Origin: Chenopodium formosanum | Taxonomy: Eukaryota; Streptophyta; Magnoliopsida; Caryophyllales; Amaranthaceae | NCBI GenBank assembly: GCA_024500155.1 | Contig: CM044862.1 | Location: 24,636,501-24,700,500, forward strand | Direction of reading: 5' to 3' | DNA length: 64,000 nt | Shown here: in pieces, positions 10,641-22,300 of the stretch | Numbering within the stretch: position 1 is the stretch's first letter | Layout of the letters: each line of letters opens with the position of its first letter | The notes under the pieces: generated by a model | Databases searched by the model: none | What the model was told of the DNA's origin: nothing | What the model saw: only the letters and a program-made list of their open reading frames with translations | Made by a program: the position numbers and the translations under genes

Positions 10641-11636
10641 TAGCATGAAGAACAGGATTTTGTAACATCATAGCACTTCCTTTTTGGGACAAGAGGCCAA
10701 AAGTAAGTTTCTACAGGGGCATGTAGAAACCGGCGCTGAGAAAACAGTGTCCACGCCATGTGATGGCTCTGTCACCGTGCGACAGTAATGTCGTTTGACA
10801 ACAGGGTTATTTTCTGGCGACAGGCCCTGTTGTCTCGTGCCATGTTCTTCCAATACCAAGCTAGAAATCTACCTTCTTTATTTCGACCGATTCTAATACT
10901 GTTCGCTCGATTCTACTTCTTGATTGAATTTTTCTCATTGTTCTAAACCCATATTTGTTCTTCATATGGCCATAACCCTTTGGGAATCCACGCTCCATCT
11001 ACCCAATCGAACGCTCATGGAAACGAAAAGTACATCCAAGTTTGTTGAATTCACCAAACTGTGGAAGCAAATTTAACTCGCGGGGTCCCATCCACACGCG
11101 TCAACCCTTCTAAAGGTAAGGCTTCCACGCAGTGCATCAGGACTCATAAACATGGAACCTTCTTGACTGACCCTTATCCTTGAACTTTATAGAACTAGAG
11201 CCATGGTTAGGTTGCTAACTCATTGCATCATATTGTGCTTACTTGACAACATGTACATTCTTTGCTTGTGCATGACTTATGCGTGTTTACACTAACCGTT
11301 TGTTTGACTTGTGAATGAGTCTAAATAAACTAATTAATAACTAAAGGACTTTGCTTAATTAATTAATTAATTTGAGTCCAAACAAATTAATCAAACCTTA
11401 CTTAGTACGACTATATGTTGTCCTTTAAGAGTAAAACACTGGAAATGGACCTAGAATACTGCTTCGGTAATGACGCATGAGTTTGGCCTATGGCGTGACA
11501 CGCTTGTGTCCAGCTTTATGCGACACCATTGTCCCATAGCGCTGGTTCTAGCGTTTGGCGTCAGTCCCGTCTCTTAAGCAGCAGTCCAGTTTTTTGCTCG
11601 ACTCCTCACATTAAGTCGAATTAATCAATTTATTAA

Positions 11637-12734
11637 GGAAAAATTGCCCGGAATAATCCCACCTTTGGCCCATCCGCTAAAAATAATCCCACCTTTATAC
11701 CCACTCCGCTATAAATGGTCCCAACCGGTCAAATAACTTGTTATAACAAGTTGCTTCCATGTGCCGATCTATGATTTGTTAAAAAAAATAAAAATAAAAA
11801 AAATAAATTTAAAAATAAGTTAAAAATTTTTGTAAAGAAAAAAAATAAAAAAAATCAATAATTATATAAAAACACCACCAGCCCAAGCTTTCCCGTGGCT
11901 CCAGCACCGTGGCTCCAGCAGCTCAGACCCCAACACCAGTGCCGGCATTAGTCCGCACCTGAAACCCCTCCCCTGAATCAACTCCGTCCCTCACGAAACC
12001 AAGCGCGCAACCACCGTCGAACCCCCTCCCCAGCTCCTCTGCCCCTCCACACCCAACCCGGCCTGCCTGCCTCTCTCCCCGGCATCGACGCGCCAAGAAC
12101 CCATCCCCAAACCTTGCTCCGGCGCGCGACTTACCCCCTCCCCCTCCCCTGTACCACCAACCCTCTCCTCACTCCTTCCCCGCGAAAACCCAGGCGAGCC
12201 ACCACGATTTAACTCCCTTAAACACAGCTCCGGCACGCCGACCTCCTCCATCCCCAGATCCTGTCCGCGTCGATCTCCACCGTCCATTGTTTCCAGCCGC
12301 GTCGTCGAACTCCCCTGCCCCGATTTGCTTGGGATAATCGAGCTTTGGGTTGGGTTAAATGGCTAATGGGGTTAAAGGGTTGGGTTAATGGGTAATTGGG
12401 GTTGGGTTGGGTTGGCTTGGTGGGAATCCGGTCACCGGCGCAGTGGTTTCAGCTTTCAGGCGTGGGTGAGATGGTGGTTTAAGGGTTTAGGTTGGCTGGT
12501 GGTGGTGGTAGTTTTTTACTACTTTTTTATTTTTATTTTTTTTTACTAATCAAGAAGCGACACGTGTTAATTCAACTTAAATAAAAAAAATATTACCTGC
12601 TCAACCGGTTTCAAGTAAAATGGGACCATTTATAGCGGAGTGGGTATAAAGGTGGGATTATTTAAAAATAATCCAAAGGTGGGATTATTTTTAGCGGACG
12701 GGCCAAAGGTGGGATTATTCCGGACAATTTTTCC
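11637..12734. mobile_element. Non-autonomous Mutator-like element (MULE), 1098 bp
   Basis: Perfect 9-bp target duplication ATTTATTAA (11628-11636 and 12735-12743), the signature length of Mutator elements. The terminal inverted repeats are about 85-90 bp, starting GGAAAAATTGYCCGGAATAA. The right repeat contains an extra partial duplication of the ATAATCCCACCTTT segment. The interior (about 11880-12480) is GC-rich and unlike the AT-rich surroundings, with a 98-codon open frame on the minus strand (11991-12287). That composition suggests a captured gene fragment, but I recognise no protein. The copy is clearly an insertion: the flanks rejoin the leader sequence. Confidence 0.85.
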
Positions 12735-12900
12735 ATTTATTAAACGCAAGAAACTATATTTAGTCCTTAATTGAGTCTAAGAATATTGTCCCATGGTCAT
12801 ACACCAGTGTCAAAGCATGTTACTTTCACTAACTATTTGAAGCACACACTCTACATGTATCTTTCACCTTGACCATGTCTAGAGTGCCTTGTGTGCGTAT

Positions 12901-12950
12901 TTTTCCGTCATTTTTTTAGGGGGGCAAGTCGGATATTAATCCTCCAATTA
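12901..12950 (+). other. Conserved CCGTCA / AAGTCGGATA block in the copy B leader
   Basis: TTTTCCGTCATTTTTTTAGG followed by GGGGCAAGTCGGATATTAAT and CCTCC, about 240 bp before the gag ATG. Nearly identical in the Ogre-M leader (49831-49885, minus). A rearranged version lies between the two antisense genes (476-535; 40342-40397). Confidence 0.6.
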
Positions 12951-13189
12951 AACCATACTTGTTTAAACCTTATACTTGATTCCAAAAAATATACACCATA
13001 TTTTTGCTTATTTTTTTAACTTTTTAAACTAATAAAATCAAAGTCAATTTGAGTCAAGTCATTAAAATAAATGGTTTAATTTACAATCCTTGGTCAAGAA
13101 GAGAAGAGCGACTAATTAAGGACAACGCTTTTGTTCAAATCTTAATTTTTGGTAAACCAATTCGTCAAAAGAGAAAAGCTAACAGGACA

Positions 13190-15625
13190 ATGGCAACTCA
13201 AGAAGAAGTTAACGAACATAGGAAGACCTTAGCCGATGTAACTGAAATGATGAAGGCGATAGCACTTCAAGTCAATGACCCTGCGAAACACCAACAGATG
13301 CAGCGAATGGAGGATAGCTTATACAAGCTCTACAACGACTACAAGTTCTAGGGAATTGGTTCTTAAGGGGTCTTAGTTAACAAAGAGCTTCTTCCGCAGA
13401 AGTTCAATGCCAAAGATATCCCTAGGTTTAAACCTAATGACAATCCTTACTTCCACTTAAGAGCTTTAAAAACCATACAAAATATTAAGGAGATTGATAA
13501 GAAAGTCTTTCACTCTTTGTTCTTTCTATCTCTTGAAACCGTTTGCCAACAATGATTCTTTTCCCTTGACAAAGAAAAGATCTCTACTTGGGATGGAATA
13601 GTAAACACTTTCATTAATAGGTACAAATGTAACATTTAAGTTGAAACTGACCATAGAGAACTTGAGATGTTAAAACAAAAAGAGAATGAAGGTTTTACTT
13701 CTTTCTTCAATAAGTGGAGGGAAACTTTAGCTAAAATTATTGAGGTGCCTAGTGAGAAGGCATCTGTAAGGATGTTCATTAAGAACCTCTAAGAAAAATT
13801 TTCTAAGCATCTCAAATATCAAAGTAATTTGAATACTTTCAAGGCCATTTATGACATAAGAATTAACATCGAGGACGACCTTGCAAAGCAAAAAGCTGCT
13901 AACAACTTCGACAGTGGCTGGAAAGGAAAGAAGAAAGACAATCCTTCTTCTTCTATAACCACCCACTCAAACAACTTAAGTACCTTTAATTGGAATGAAG
14001 TCCTTGCTATGAATAATAAAGGACAAAAGAAGCATTTCAGGAAGAACATTACTCCAATGTGCATGAGTTATGACACCGCATTTGATCGTCTTCATGCAAA
14101 AGGGCTTATAAGATCCACCAGTCAAAAGGAGAACGACTAGTTGGAACCCTAATGCACATTATAATACCATCAAGGTAGGGGCCATCTTATTGAAAATTGA
14201 TGGAAGTTTAACGAAGCTATTCAAGATCTAATTGATAGCAATAAACTTCCATAGCCTCCTGCAAGTAAGAAGCCAAACATCAATAGCACCCCACTTTCAA
14301 ATTCTTTAGCTATTTCTGATGAGGAAAGTGATACTGACCCCATCATCCCTCATTAAACCAGTCAAAGAAGCCCATGCTATCGAGGAAGAAGAGGAAATCT
14401 TCTTTGATGCCATGAGTGATCTTCCTACAGGTTAACAACCTGACACCAAAGAAGAAGTTTGAGTCCTGAACCAAATGGTGAAGGAAGCAATAGACATATG
14501 TCACGAGGCCCTCGATCACGTAAAGATGGCTCAAAATAAAAGTGACATTAATGATGCGACACCTACAAAGATTACTAAGAGAAAGCCACTTTCTCTCTAA
14601 GTAGTCGAAGCACCCAAAAGGAGCGACAAGCCTTACACTTAAATTAGGACCTCTTATGCAAACATGTTCAAAATGCTCTTCGAGAATGGGAAGATTAAAC
14701 CTCTCAAGCCAAGACCATTTGCAATATTGAAAAGGACAGATAGATTCTATTGTCCATACCATCAAGCAGAAGGACATACCATAGAACACTTTCAAATTCA
14801 AAGAACTAATCCAGGGATTGATTGACAGTAAAAAGTTGGTCCAAATCCCACCATTAAAGGATGTTAGCATCAACAGAATTTGGCAAAGTAATGATGATGA
14901 TTTCTACCTCAAAGATGTGGAAGAAACCCCACTTTCCACAATATACCCAGTAGATGAATTTGGGATGTAGAAGATTCACCCATAGATGTTCTTATAAGGT
15001 CAGGAGAGTGCAACCTCCCATCACTACACAACCTATTCTTACTACCCAAAAAGTTCCGATACTAATCATAAAAGACAATGAAGTTGTCAAACAATTTAAA
15101 AAGACTAAGGTAGAAATGAACATATAGAAACTACTAGCCACCCCCCGTGAACATATAGTTGTAGTGTAATGGATTCATTGGCTAAACTAGGGATAGATTC
15201 AGAAACCACTCCTGAGGGATTAGCTAATTTTCTCACGAATGATATTCCAAGTCGTATCAATCTAATCACCTTTTCCAGACAAGGACTTACATTAAGAAGG
15301 TGACAAACACAATAAGGCCTTAAACCTCACAGTAATCTGCAAGAGAATGAATGTCCCAAAGACTCATGTAGACAACGGGTCAACAATTAATGTTCGCCCA
15401 CTTCGAATTGCGAGGATGTTGGGAATAATGGATGACGACTTGTCTCCATCCACACAAGGACTAAGATCTTATGACAACATTCATCGACAAGCTCTTAGGA
15501 CTATTACTATGAATGTCACAACAAGAGTTATAGAACATGCTATAACTCTCCTAGTGGTAGATATCAACGCTTCTTTAAACTTATTATTGGGAATCCCTTG
15601 GCTTCATGACCTTAAGGTCGTTCCT
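13190..15625 (+). pseudogene. gag-protease of copy B, decayed and truncated
   Basis: Starts MATQEEVNEHRKTL at 13190, matching the start of the Ogre-M gag. Gag features are recognisable downstream: a PQKFNAKDIP stretch (about 13395), WRETLAKIIEVPSEK (about 13717), and a lysine/asparagine-rich tail (13900-14140). Remnants of two zinc-knuckle-like segments follow (about 14145 and 14750). The protease has VDNGSTINVRPL (about 15368) with the catalytic Asp in DNG, and LGIPWLHDL (about 15588). At least eight in-frame stops and several frameshifts interrupt it, and the protease is cut at 15625. Such proteins form the retroelement particle and process its polyprotein; this copy cannot make them. Confidence 0.8.
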
Positions 15626-16089
15626 GATGAGGGGTGAAGACTAGGTCGTTGAAACTAATCCTCCCCCGGTCAAATTAAATTTATAAACACTTAACAAACC
15701 TAAATACAAGAATGGAGGCAAGTCAAGGGTCGAACCTAAAGGAACGGTAATGTTCAAGCGCTCTCAATTATGTGCTTAAGCTAGGTAGAAGTCTAAGGAT
15801 AAAAGGAGAACACTAACAACTAAGAAGCAAGAACGAAACAAATAAAGCACTAGGGAATGGGGATCAACAAGCAATCATGACAATTGTAGTAACTCGGGAA
15901 CAAGATGCAAATCAATGGTTACGAAGACTAATGGTAAGAGAAATAAAAAAAGCTCGACAAGCTATCTCCTAGAGGTCTAACTAGCGCCAACTACGAGAGA
16001 CACTAACTAGGAACATCACAAATCAAACTCGATCGACAATTGGAATTCCTAAATCAATGATCCGTATCATTAGCAATTACAATGAAATC
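15626..16089 (-). repeat. 3' end of a minus-strand Athila-type LTR
   Basis: Read on the minus strand it ends ...GACCTAGTCTTCACCCCTCATCA. It shares the terminal layout of the Ath-1 LTR (GGTTCGACC, then TTAATTTG, then ACGACCTA...ATCA). It interrupts the copy B protease and is in turn interrupted by the Tat-H LTR. No coding sequence. Confidence 0.55.
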
Positions 16090-17490
16090 TGTAGACATCT
16101 ACTTTTGGCCTCCTGTCCCAATAGGAAGTGCAATGACAATAAATAAAGTCATCTTCGTGTTGGATCAAAGTGAAGAATACTTATGGATAACTAGTTAAAC
16201 CACAAAACACAAAAGACTAGCCCAAATTAAAGAAAAGCCAAAACAAAGTTTCAATTAACTAAACCCGATCATAATTAGGCTTAAGCCCAAGCTTAAACCC
16301 TAATAATGATGGATTTAGGAGCGCCTAGGTAAAAACTTAGTGCGGCCGAAGAAAAGCCGCGCGCATCTCACAAAGTCGCGTTGTCCTGCCGCGCACAACT
16401 ATTTCAATTGCACGCGACATCCTGCACAACTTTCAGAGTTGCGCTGCAGAAGATTCAGAATTATTCGGAATTATACGGAAAATATAAAATTGAATCTTAC
16501 CATAAAGTCGCGCGCAAGACAAAAAGTTGCGCTGCATATAGCTATAACTTGCGCTTGGATGCCGCGCGCAACACCTGCTGCGGCAGATTGCTCAAAACCC
16601 TAAACCTAATCTTTCCTTATAAATACGAGCTTAAACCGAGGCTTCAACAGACAAAAATTAACCTAAAACTCTGGCAAAATAACTTGTGAACTTGTGCAAC
16701 CTAGCCCTCTTGTCCTAAACACTTACCCTTTAGATATTTTGTTACTACGGTGGAGGTTCCCCAACAAGAAGGTTTCCATAAGTGTTCTAAACGGAGATCT
16801 AGCAAAGAGAAGTCGTAAATTCCCGAGCACTTAGTTAAATCACCTTCTTTTCTTGTTTAAAAGGACTTTAATTAATTAATTAGTGTTGTTTGATCACCTT
16901 TAAAACAATTAATTAATCAATTCCATATAGTATCTTGTGTTAAGTAAAGATTAGAATTGAATCAAATATTCGTTGGTTGTTCACCTAAGCCAAGACTTTG
17001 CAATGTAATTCCTACGTGGATTAATGTTTATAAATAAAATCAACTAACATAGTTTTAGGTATCGCGTTGCATATATTTTTTGGTGAGGAAATTGTAAAAA
17101 AAAGGAAGAGCTAGTAGAGGTCGTACTAGGGCTAGGATGACGATTCCCCTCTAAAAGGAACGTTATCTTAGTACCCTCGCTCCCGAACTCATTTCTGGTT
17201 TATAGACCAATTTGGGCATTGGTAAACTTATGATTTGTGCCAATTATTTCATGAATTCCACATGGAAGAAAGGCATGAACGAGGTTTATGAGTTTTTCCT
17301 AATACTAATTGGCGACTCCTACTTGTTTCTTACAAAAAGCGTGATGATAGAATCAATTCTAATTCAAGGTCCCCCAAATAGTGAGGAATTCAAATCCTAC
17401 TACATCCTAACAAGTGTAAAGTCCTAGGATTTTAAGTGGCCAAGGTTATTTAAGGAGAGTACCCCTTACGATGGGATTACCCTCCTTACA
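16090..17490 (+). repeat. 5' LTR of Tat-H (1401 bp)
   Basis: Starts TGTAGACATCTAC and ends CCCTCCTTACA, immediately before a Tat-type primer site. Contains an array of GCGCGC/GTTGCGC words (16322-16585) and a TATA box at 16618-16625. Short open frames over the array (16340-16689) are composition effects. Confidence 0.75.
16322..16625 (+). promoter_or_regulatory. GC-word array and TATA box of the Tat-H LTR
   Basis: Repeated GCCGCGCGC, GTTGCGCTGC, GCGCACAAC and related words over about 260 bp, then TATAAATA at 16618-16625. The same GTTGCGCGCAAC word, a perfect 12-nt palindrome, recurs in the Tat-H leader at about 18199-18210. Confidence 0.65.
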
Positions 17491-17492
17491 GT

Positions 17493-17511
17493 TTCGACTC
17501 CAATGGGGACT
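17493..17511 (+). promoter_or_regulatory. Primer binding site of Tat-H
   Basis: TTCGACTCCAATGGGGACT, three bases after the LTR end. It is a diverged form of the GACTCCACTGGGGA site seen in Ogre-M (51247-51266, minus). Primer sites of this class are typical of the Tat/Ogre lineage; I do not assign the tRNA with certainty. Confidence 0.7.
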
Positions 17512-18525
17512 TAGAGGTTACATGATTAATTCGTAGTTATGGTCCAAGGTATCCAACACTAGGTTGCCTATGGGTTGTAACGAGAATTACTTTGGATAAT
17601 CTCTAGTTAGAGAGCGAGACATGAACGCATAATATCTTCCTTTTGCACAAGAGTAAAAACCAAACAAGCAACATTGCATCATGCATAAGCATAGCACAAT
17701 TGAACCATTGGGGATTGGCTCATTGACTAGGGGTTGCCAACACTAGGCTTCTATCCCAAAATCAATAACAATCATCCCATCCATATCACCAACAAAATGT
17801 TGGGAGGGCGATGTCATGGGTCAACACGTTGAGTGATTGATCTATGCATCGTTTCTTAAGGTATGGTACCTTTGGACACCCAAGCCTTTTTAACCTTAGA
17901 ACAACATTGCGTAAATCTTGATTTATGACATGCTTATGTGATTATGTGACTATGTGCAACGTGTTAGGATAGTCTTCTTTTTCTTTCTTTTATTTAGTTT
18001 GGTCTAGGTTCTCAATTACAAAGTTGTCCCTTCGTGATTTAGCATCATATTCAAAGGATATCATAAAAAAAAGCTTCAAGTAAAAAAAATCAAATAAAAA
18101 CTAAAAAAAAAAGAAAGAAAACGCTCGGATTAAAAAAAAATATTACGAGCAAGTGGCGCGCGCAACTCAAGAAGTTGCACAACCCCTCCCAACGCAAGTA
18201 ATTTTGTTGCGCGCAACTGAGTCATTTGCGCGCGCCCACTAAACGAGTCAGTTTTAATTCCAAACAAATAAATTGACTCGTCCGAACAATATCTTCATTG
18301 AAGAATTGTTAAGGGCGATGTTATTCATTTGATTTTGCATCTTTTTCTTTTTTTTTTCAGTCAAAAGCAAGCTTATTGATTTACTTATCCTTTCGTACTC
18401 CTTTAGGGCAAGTTTTCAAGCTTCGGAAAAAGGATCCCCGGGCACTCACATTCTACGTTTACCACCCAAAGATCAACCCCTTTCAAACAACTTTCCCTTT
18501 GACAACTAATCCTAGTCCAACAATA
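17512..18525 (+). other. Leader of Tat-H
   Basis: Non-coding. Positions 18152-18242 repeat the LTR word family (GGCGCGCGCAACTC, GAAGTTGC, TTGTTGCGCGCAACTG, GCGCGCGCCC). Nothing else is recognised. Confidence 0.6.
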
Positions 18526-18702
18526 ATGACAACCGTCGAAGAATTTCAACAAGAGATTCTTCGTATGAGAGAAGAAAAGGCTTAAGAGGCCGAGGAGAGA
18601 AGAATTAAGAAGATGGAAAATGCTGAAAAGAAAAAAGTTGAAGCGTTAGCCTTACAAGAAAAGATGGAGGAATTATCCATCAAAGAAAAGTCGTTGGAGA
18701 AG
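18526..18702 (+). pseudogene. Tat-H gag, N-terminal part
   Basis: Starts MTTVEEFQQEILRMREEKA, followed by an in-frame TAA and then a highly charged, probably coiled-coil stretch rich in Glu and Lys. Interrupted at 18702 by Ath-1. The continuation lies at 30446 in a shifted frame. Confidence 0.7.
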
Positions 18703-20339
18703 TGATGAGTGGCATTTATGCCACTCTTTTATCCTTTTTCTCTAAGGATTCTCCCCCCATTTGCACTTGTTTGGCCCATTTTCTAAGCATTTTTAGTTAG
18801 TTTTGCTTCCTCTTTTCTTTTCTCCTTTATCTTCCTTTTTCTTAGTCTTCTTGCTTTGTTTTTATTTTTATTTCCATGCTTTTGTTTTGTAGGTATTATG
18901 TGCCGAAAGAAAGAGGATATCAAGAATCCAAGCTAACTGTTGTGCGCGGGGTGTTGTGCGGGCGCGCATGTTTGGTTTTTCGGGCGCGCAGCCCTGTTAG
19001 AACCCGCACAGCCATACTAAAGAAACAGAGCCTAACCAGAGAGTTTGCGCGACTTGTTGTGCGTCTTTTGTGCGGGCGCACAACCCTAATGCGCGGGCGC
19101 GCAGGCCTACTTTGCGGGCGCGCTTATTTTCCTCGTACCCTCAAAGTTGCGGCCGCGCACTACGCTGAGAAGGCGCACATAACTACTACGCGGGCGCGCA
19201 TATATTGTGTGTGGGCGCGCACGGCTGGGTTTCTAATTTATTTGTGCCTTGTTGTCCAAGTCTCTTTCTTTTGGGAGGAGCCACATATATATAAACGGGA
19301 CTCTTTGTAATAAAAAGACACTTAAGACTAATTCCATAGAACATTAGCCTAATCTAGAGAGAGAAAATAGATTATTATTCAAGCATCCTTTATTGTATTC
19401 AACTTTTCTCAAGTTTTAATCTTCCATCAATCAAGCAAGTATCCAAGTTTTTCATCTTTCTTTAGTCCTTTCTTTAGTAATCTCTTCTCCTTTCCTTTAA
19501 TATTATTTATTTGTTTTATTGTTACATATTTTTGTCAATCTTATTAGTTTATCTAGTTATTATTGATTTCAATGATATTTTGTTTTGAGTTTCTTGACTT
19601 TATTTGTAGTTTTTATATTATGTTTAATCTCCCTTCTCAGGCTAAACTTTTAGCTAGGGGAAGGGGGTGGAAGATATGATTTGATATTGGATGAATGATG
19701 ATGGTTGGATTGAACTTATGCCATGTATTGATGAAAGACATGATTTTTATTAGCTTGGGATTATTGTTGCACTGTATTTGATGTTTTCTAGTTTAAATGC
19801 ATGAAAGTGATTTGAACTAGATTAGGATCACCTCTATTTTGATGATTGCATGAGAATGAGTTATTAAAGTGGAGTTTTTATGGATTGTTCTTCTTTATTC
19901 TCTTGATTTGATTGTAACTAATAGGATGCATGAGAATGATCCTTATTAGTGTAGACTTCTTTCATTGATTTGCCTAGACTATTGCATGAGAATGAATTGT
20001 TTAGGTAGAACCGTGTGTTCTTGGGCATATGTTTCATGATAATCACCATTATTCTCCTCTTTATAATCATATTGGACACCCCCGTATCCCTAGCGTCATT
20101 TTCTATTGATTTTAATCATCATTTTCTTGCTTACTTGTAGTTTTAGTGTTCAACTCAACAAAACCAACAAAAACAATCCCCTTTTCACTCTTGCATTAGT
20201 GATATTTGATGTTGAATTAGCGTGCTTCCCTAGTGGTTCGACCTTTTACATGCCACTAACTAGTTTAGTGTAGGTTTAGGTATTATAAATAATTAATTTG
20301 GTCAGGGTAGCAGCTTAACGACCTATCTATCCGCGATCA
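18703..20339 (+). repeat. 5' LTR of Ath-1 (1637 bp)
   Basis: Starts TGATGAGTGGCATTTATGCC and ends CCGCGATCA. Contains the GCGGGCGCGC array (18939-19226) and a TATA box. Differs from the 3' LTR by scattered substitutions and short indels. The frame 18876-19310 merely reads through the array. Confidence 0.93.
18939..19295 (+). promoter_or_regulatory. GC-word array and TATA box of the Ath-1 5' LTR
   Basis: Multiple TGCGGGCGCGCA-type words over about 290 bp, then TATATATAAA at 19286-19295. In the 3' LTR the array (29027-29322) is kept, but the box has changed to CATATAGA (29384-29391). Confidence 0.65.
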
Positions 20340-20344
20340 AATTT

Positions 20345-20362
20345 TGGCGCCGTTGCCGGGGA
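20345..20362 (+). promoter_or_regulatory. Primer binding site of Ath-1 (tRNA-Asp type)
   Basis: TGGCGCCGTTGCCGGGGA, five bases after the LTR. This is complementary to the 3' end of plant tRNA-Asp(GTC) including CCA, the primer known for Athila elements. Confidence 0.9.
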
Positions 20363-20478
20363 AGCGGATTTTTTAGCGAATATTATTGCTTTTGTTAGAG
20401 TCATTTTGCTTTCTTTTCTTTTTGTTTTTTTTGTTTTATCATCCTTGTCATTGCTAATTGTTTTCTTAGCTTTGGTGA

Positions 20479-22300
20479 ATGCTTAGGAGGTCTCAAGGAG
20501 CACCCTCACATCAAATTGACCACGAAATCAACCGAACCTTGAGACAAGTCCGTAGGCTTTATCAAGACGAGGGAAGAGGTTTTGGTGATATAGTTGATAG
20601 TGAGAGTGATACTTACTCTTCAAGTTCACTAGGTGAATCAATGGCGGGATAAGAGAATGATATTTTGTTTCGTGAGTTCGGAAATCCACAGGATTATGAG
20701 CTCACGGGAGGGATTTTGCTACCCGTCACGGAAACCAACTTCTCAATCCATCCACAGTATACTCGAATGGTCCAATCGGAGAAATTTTCCGAAAGTGCAA
20801 GTGAGGACCCTATTGAACATTTGGACAGATTCCTTGAATTGTGCGTAATGATGCAAACCAATGAAGTGAGTCAAGACTACATTCGTATGCACCTTTTCCG
20901 GCAATCTCTCACCGGACGAGCAAAGAAATGGCTAAAGCAAGTAAAGCCTAACACTCTCACAACATGGAGGGAGGTTGTAAAGGTGTTCTTGAAGTGCTTT
21001 ATCTCCGAAGAAAAGACCACCGAAATGAGAAGGAAAATTGCATCATTTGAGCAAGAGGCCAATGAAAGTCTTGGTGAAGCATGGGAGAGATTCAAAGAGT
21101 TGGTGCAAGTATGTCCCCACCATGAATACAATCAAGGGTTGCTCATGCGGTTTTTCTACGATGGATTGGAGCCCATGTTAAGAGCCAATTTGGATACGGG
21201 GGCGGGTGGTCAATTAATCAAGATCCCTCAAAATCAAGTTGAAGCCACAATATAAGAGGTAGCAAAGAATTACTCTTGGGGGGGCCGAAGAAGAAACGCT
21301 CCAAAGAGAGGTGGTATTTACGAATTGGAGAAAGTTGATCAATTACAACATCAAATTGATCAACTAACAAAAGGGCTTTCCAAGTTGAACACGACTGTGA
21401 ATGCAAGTTCAAGTGGTGGAGCAAGCTCTTCTCAAGTTAACATTTTCTCTTGTCAAAATTGTGGAGGAATGAACAATGATACATCCTATTGTGGAGGTTT
21501 AACCCCCGAACATGTAGCGACATACAACACAAGGCAAGAGGGATTTAGAGGAAGCGGCGGTGGAGTAGCTTGGAGACAACCACCACTCGAGTTTGTACCT
21601 TAACCTCAACAATAGAACCAACAAGCTTAACCTTCCTATAACTCCAACCCTCAATATCAAAATCCACCTCCATCTCAACCCCAAAACCCAAGAGGAAGCT
21701 ATCCAAGGAACAACCAATACAACAATCAAACCCAAGCACCTCAAAGAAACCATCAAGAACAAGCACCTCAAGCGGAGCTAACTCAAACTCAACTCCTCCA
21801 AGCCATGCATGCGCAAATGCAATCTTTTGGGAAACAAATGCAAGAGATAAGAGCTCACAACAAGATGGTTGATTCACAACTAGCTCAATTGGCCGAGAGA
21901 ACTCCTTTCAATTCACCATCCACTCTACCCAGACAACCACAACCAAACCTATCTCACAATCCAAAACCTGATACATGCAAGGAGATCACATTGAGGTCGG
22001 GAACTTCCTATGAAGGGCCAAATGAAGGGGATAGTGAGGAAAAGAAGGGAGGAGAGGAGAGTGTTAATGAAAACAAGGGAGGTGAGAAAGAAAAGGGTGA
22101 TGAGATAGAAGGAGGTTCGGAGAAGAAGAATCTTGATAATGAGAAGACAACTTCAATTCCTAGTGAGGCTAGAAATCTTGATGGACCGGTTCCTTTTCCC
22201 GGTCGGCTTCCGGAGAGGAAGTTGAATGACAAGTTCACAAAATTTCTTAGTGTCATGAAGAATTTACATATCAACTTGCCTTTTCTTGAAGTTGTGACAC
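20479..22300 (+). pseudogene. Ath-1 gag
   Basis: One frame from MLRRSQGAPSHQ (20479), interrupted by in-frame stops at 20650, 21253, 21601, 21613 and 21628. Retrotransposon gag core at about 20770-21200, including AWERFKELVQVCPHH (about 21078). A Cys-containing segment (SCQNCGGMNNDTSYCGG, about 21451) resembles a degenerate zinc knuckle. It is followed by a Gln/Asn/Pro-rich linker holding three of the stops, then a charged Glu/Lys/Gly-rich region (22000-22150). Gag builds the virus-like particle. The three linker stops fit C-to-T changes in Gln codons. Confidence 0.85.

Larger units (their letters stand above)
10640..15625 (+). mobile_element. Copy B: leader, gag and protease of a Tat/Ogre element, decayed
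   Basis: Aligns in inverse orientation with the Ogre-M leader and gag-protease (about 50960 down to 47100). The sequence around 10860-11060 matches 50640-50860, and the gag start at 13190 matches 49577. It lacks its 5' LTR and primer site, and stops abruptly in the protease at 15625, where a minus-strand LTR fragment begins. A MULE is inserted in the leader. GC clusters with GCGACA words lie at about 10719-10850 and 11480-11575. Confidence 0.8.

Noticed and set aside
18876..19310. Long frame through the Ath-1 LTR (and its twin 29043-29444)
   Set aside because: It runs through the GC-word array of an LTR, where few stops occur by composition. Both LTR copies differ in sequence and length, and no domain is present.
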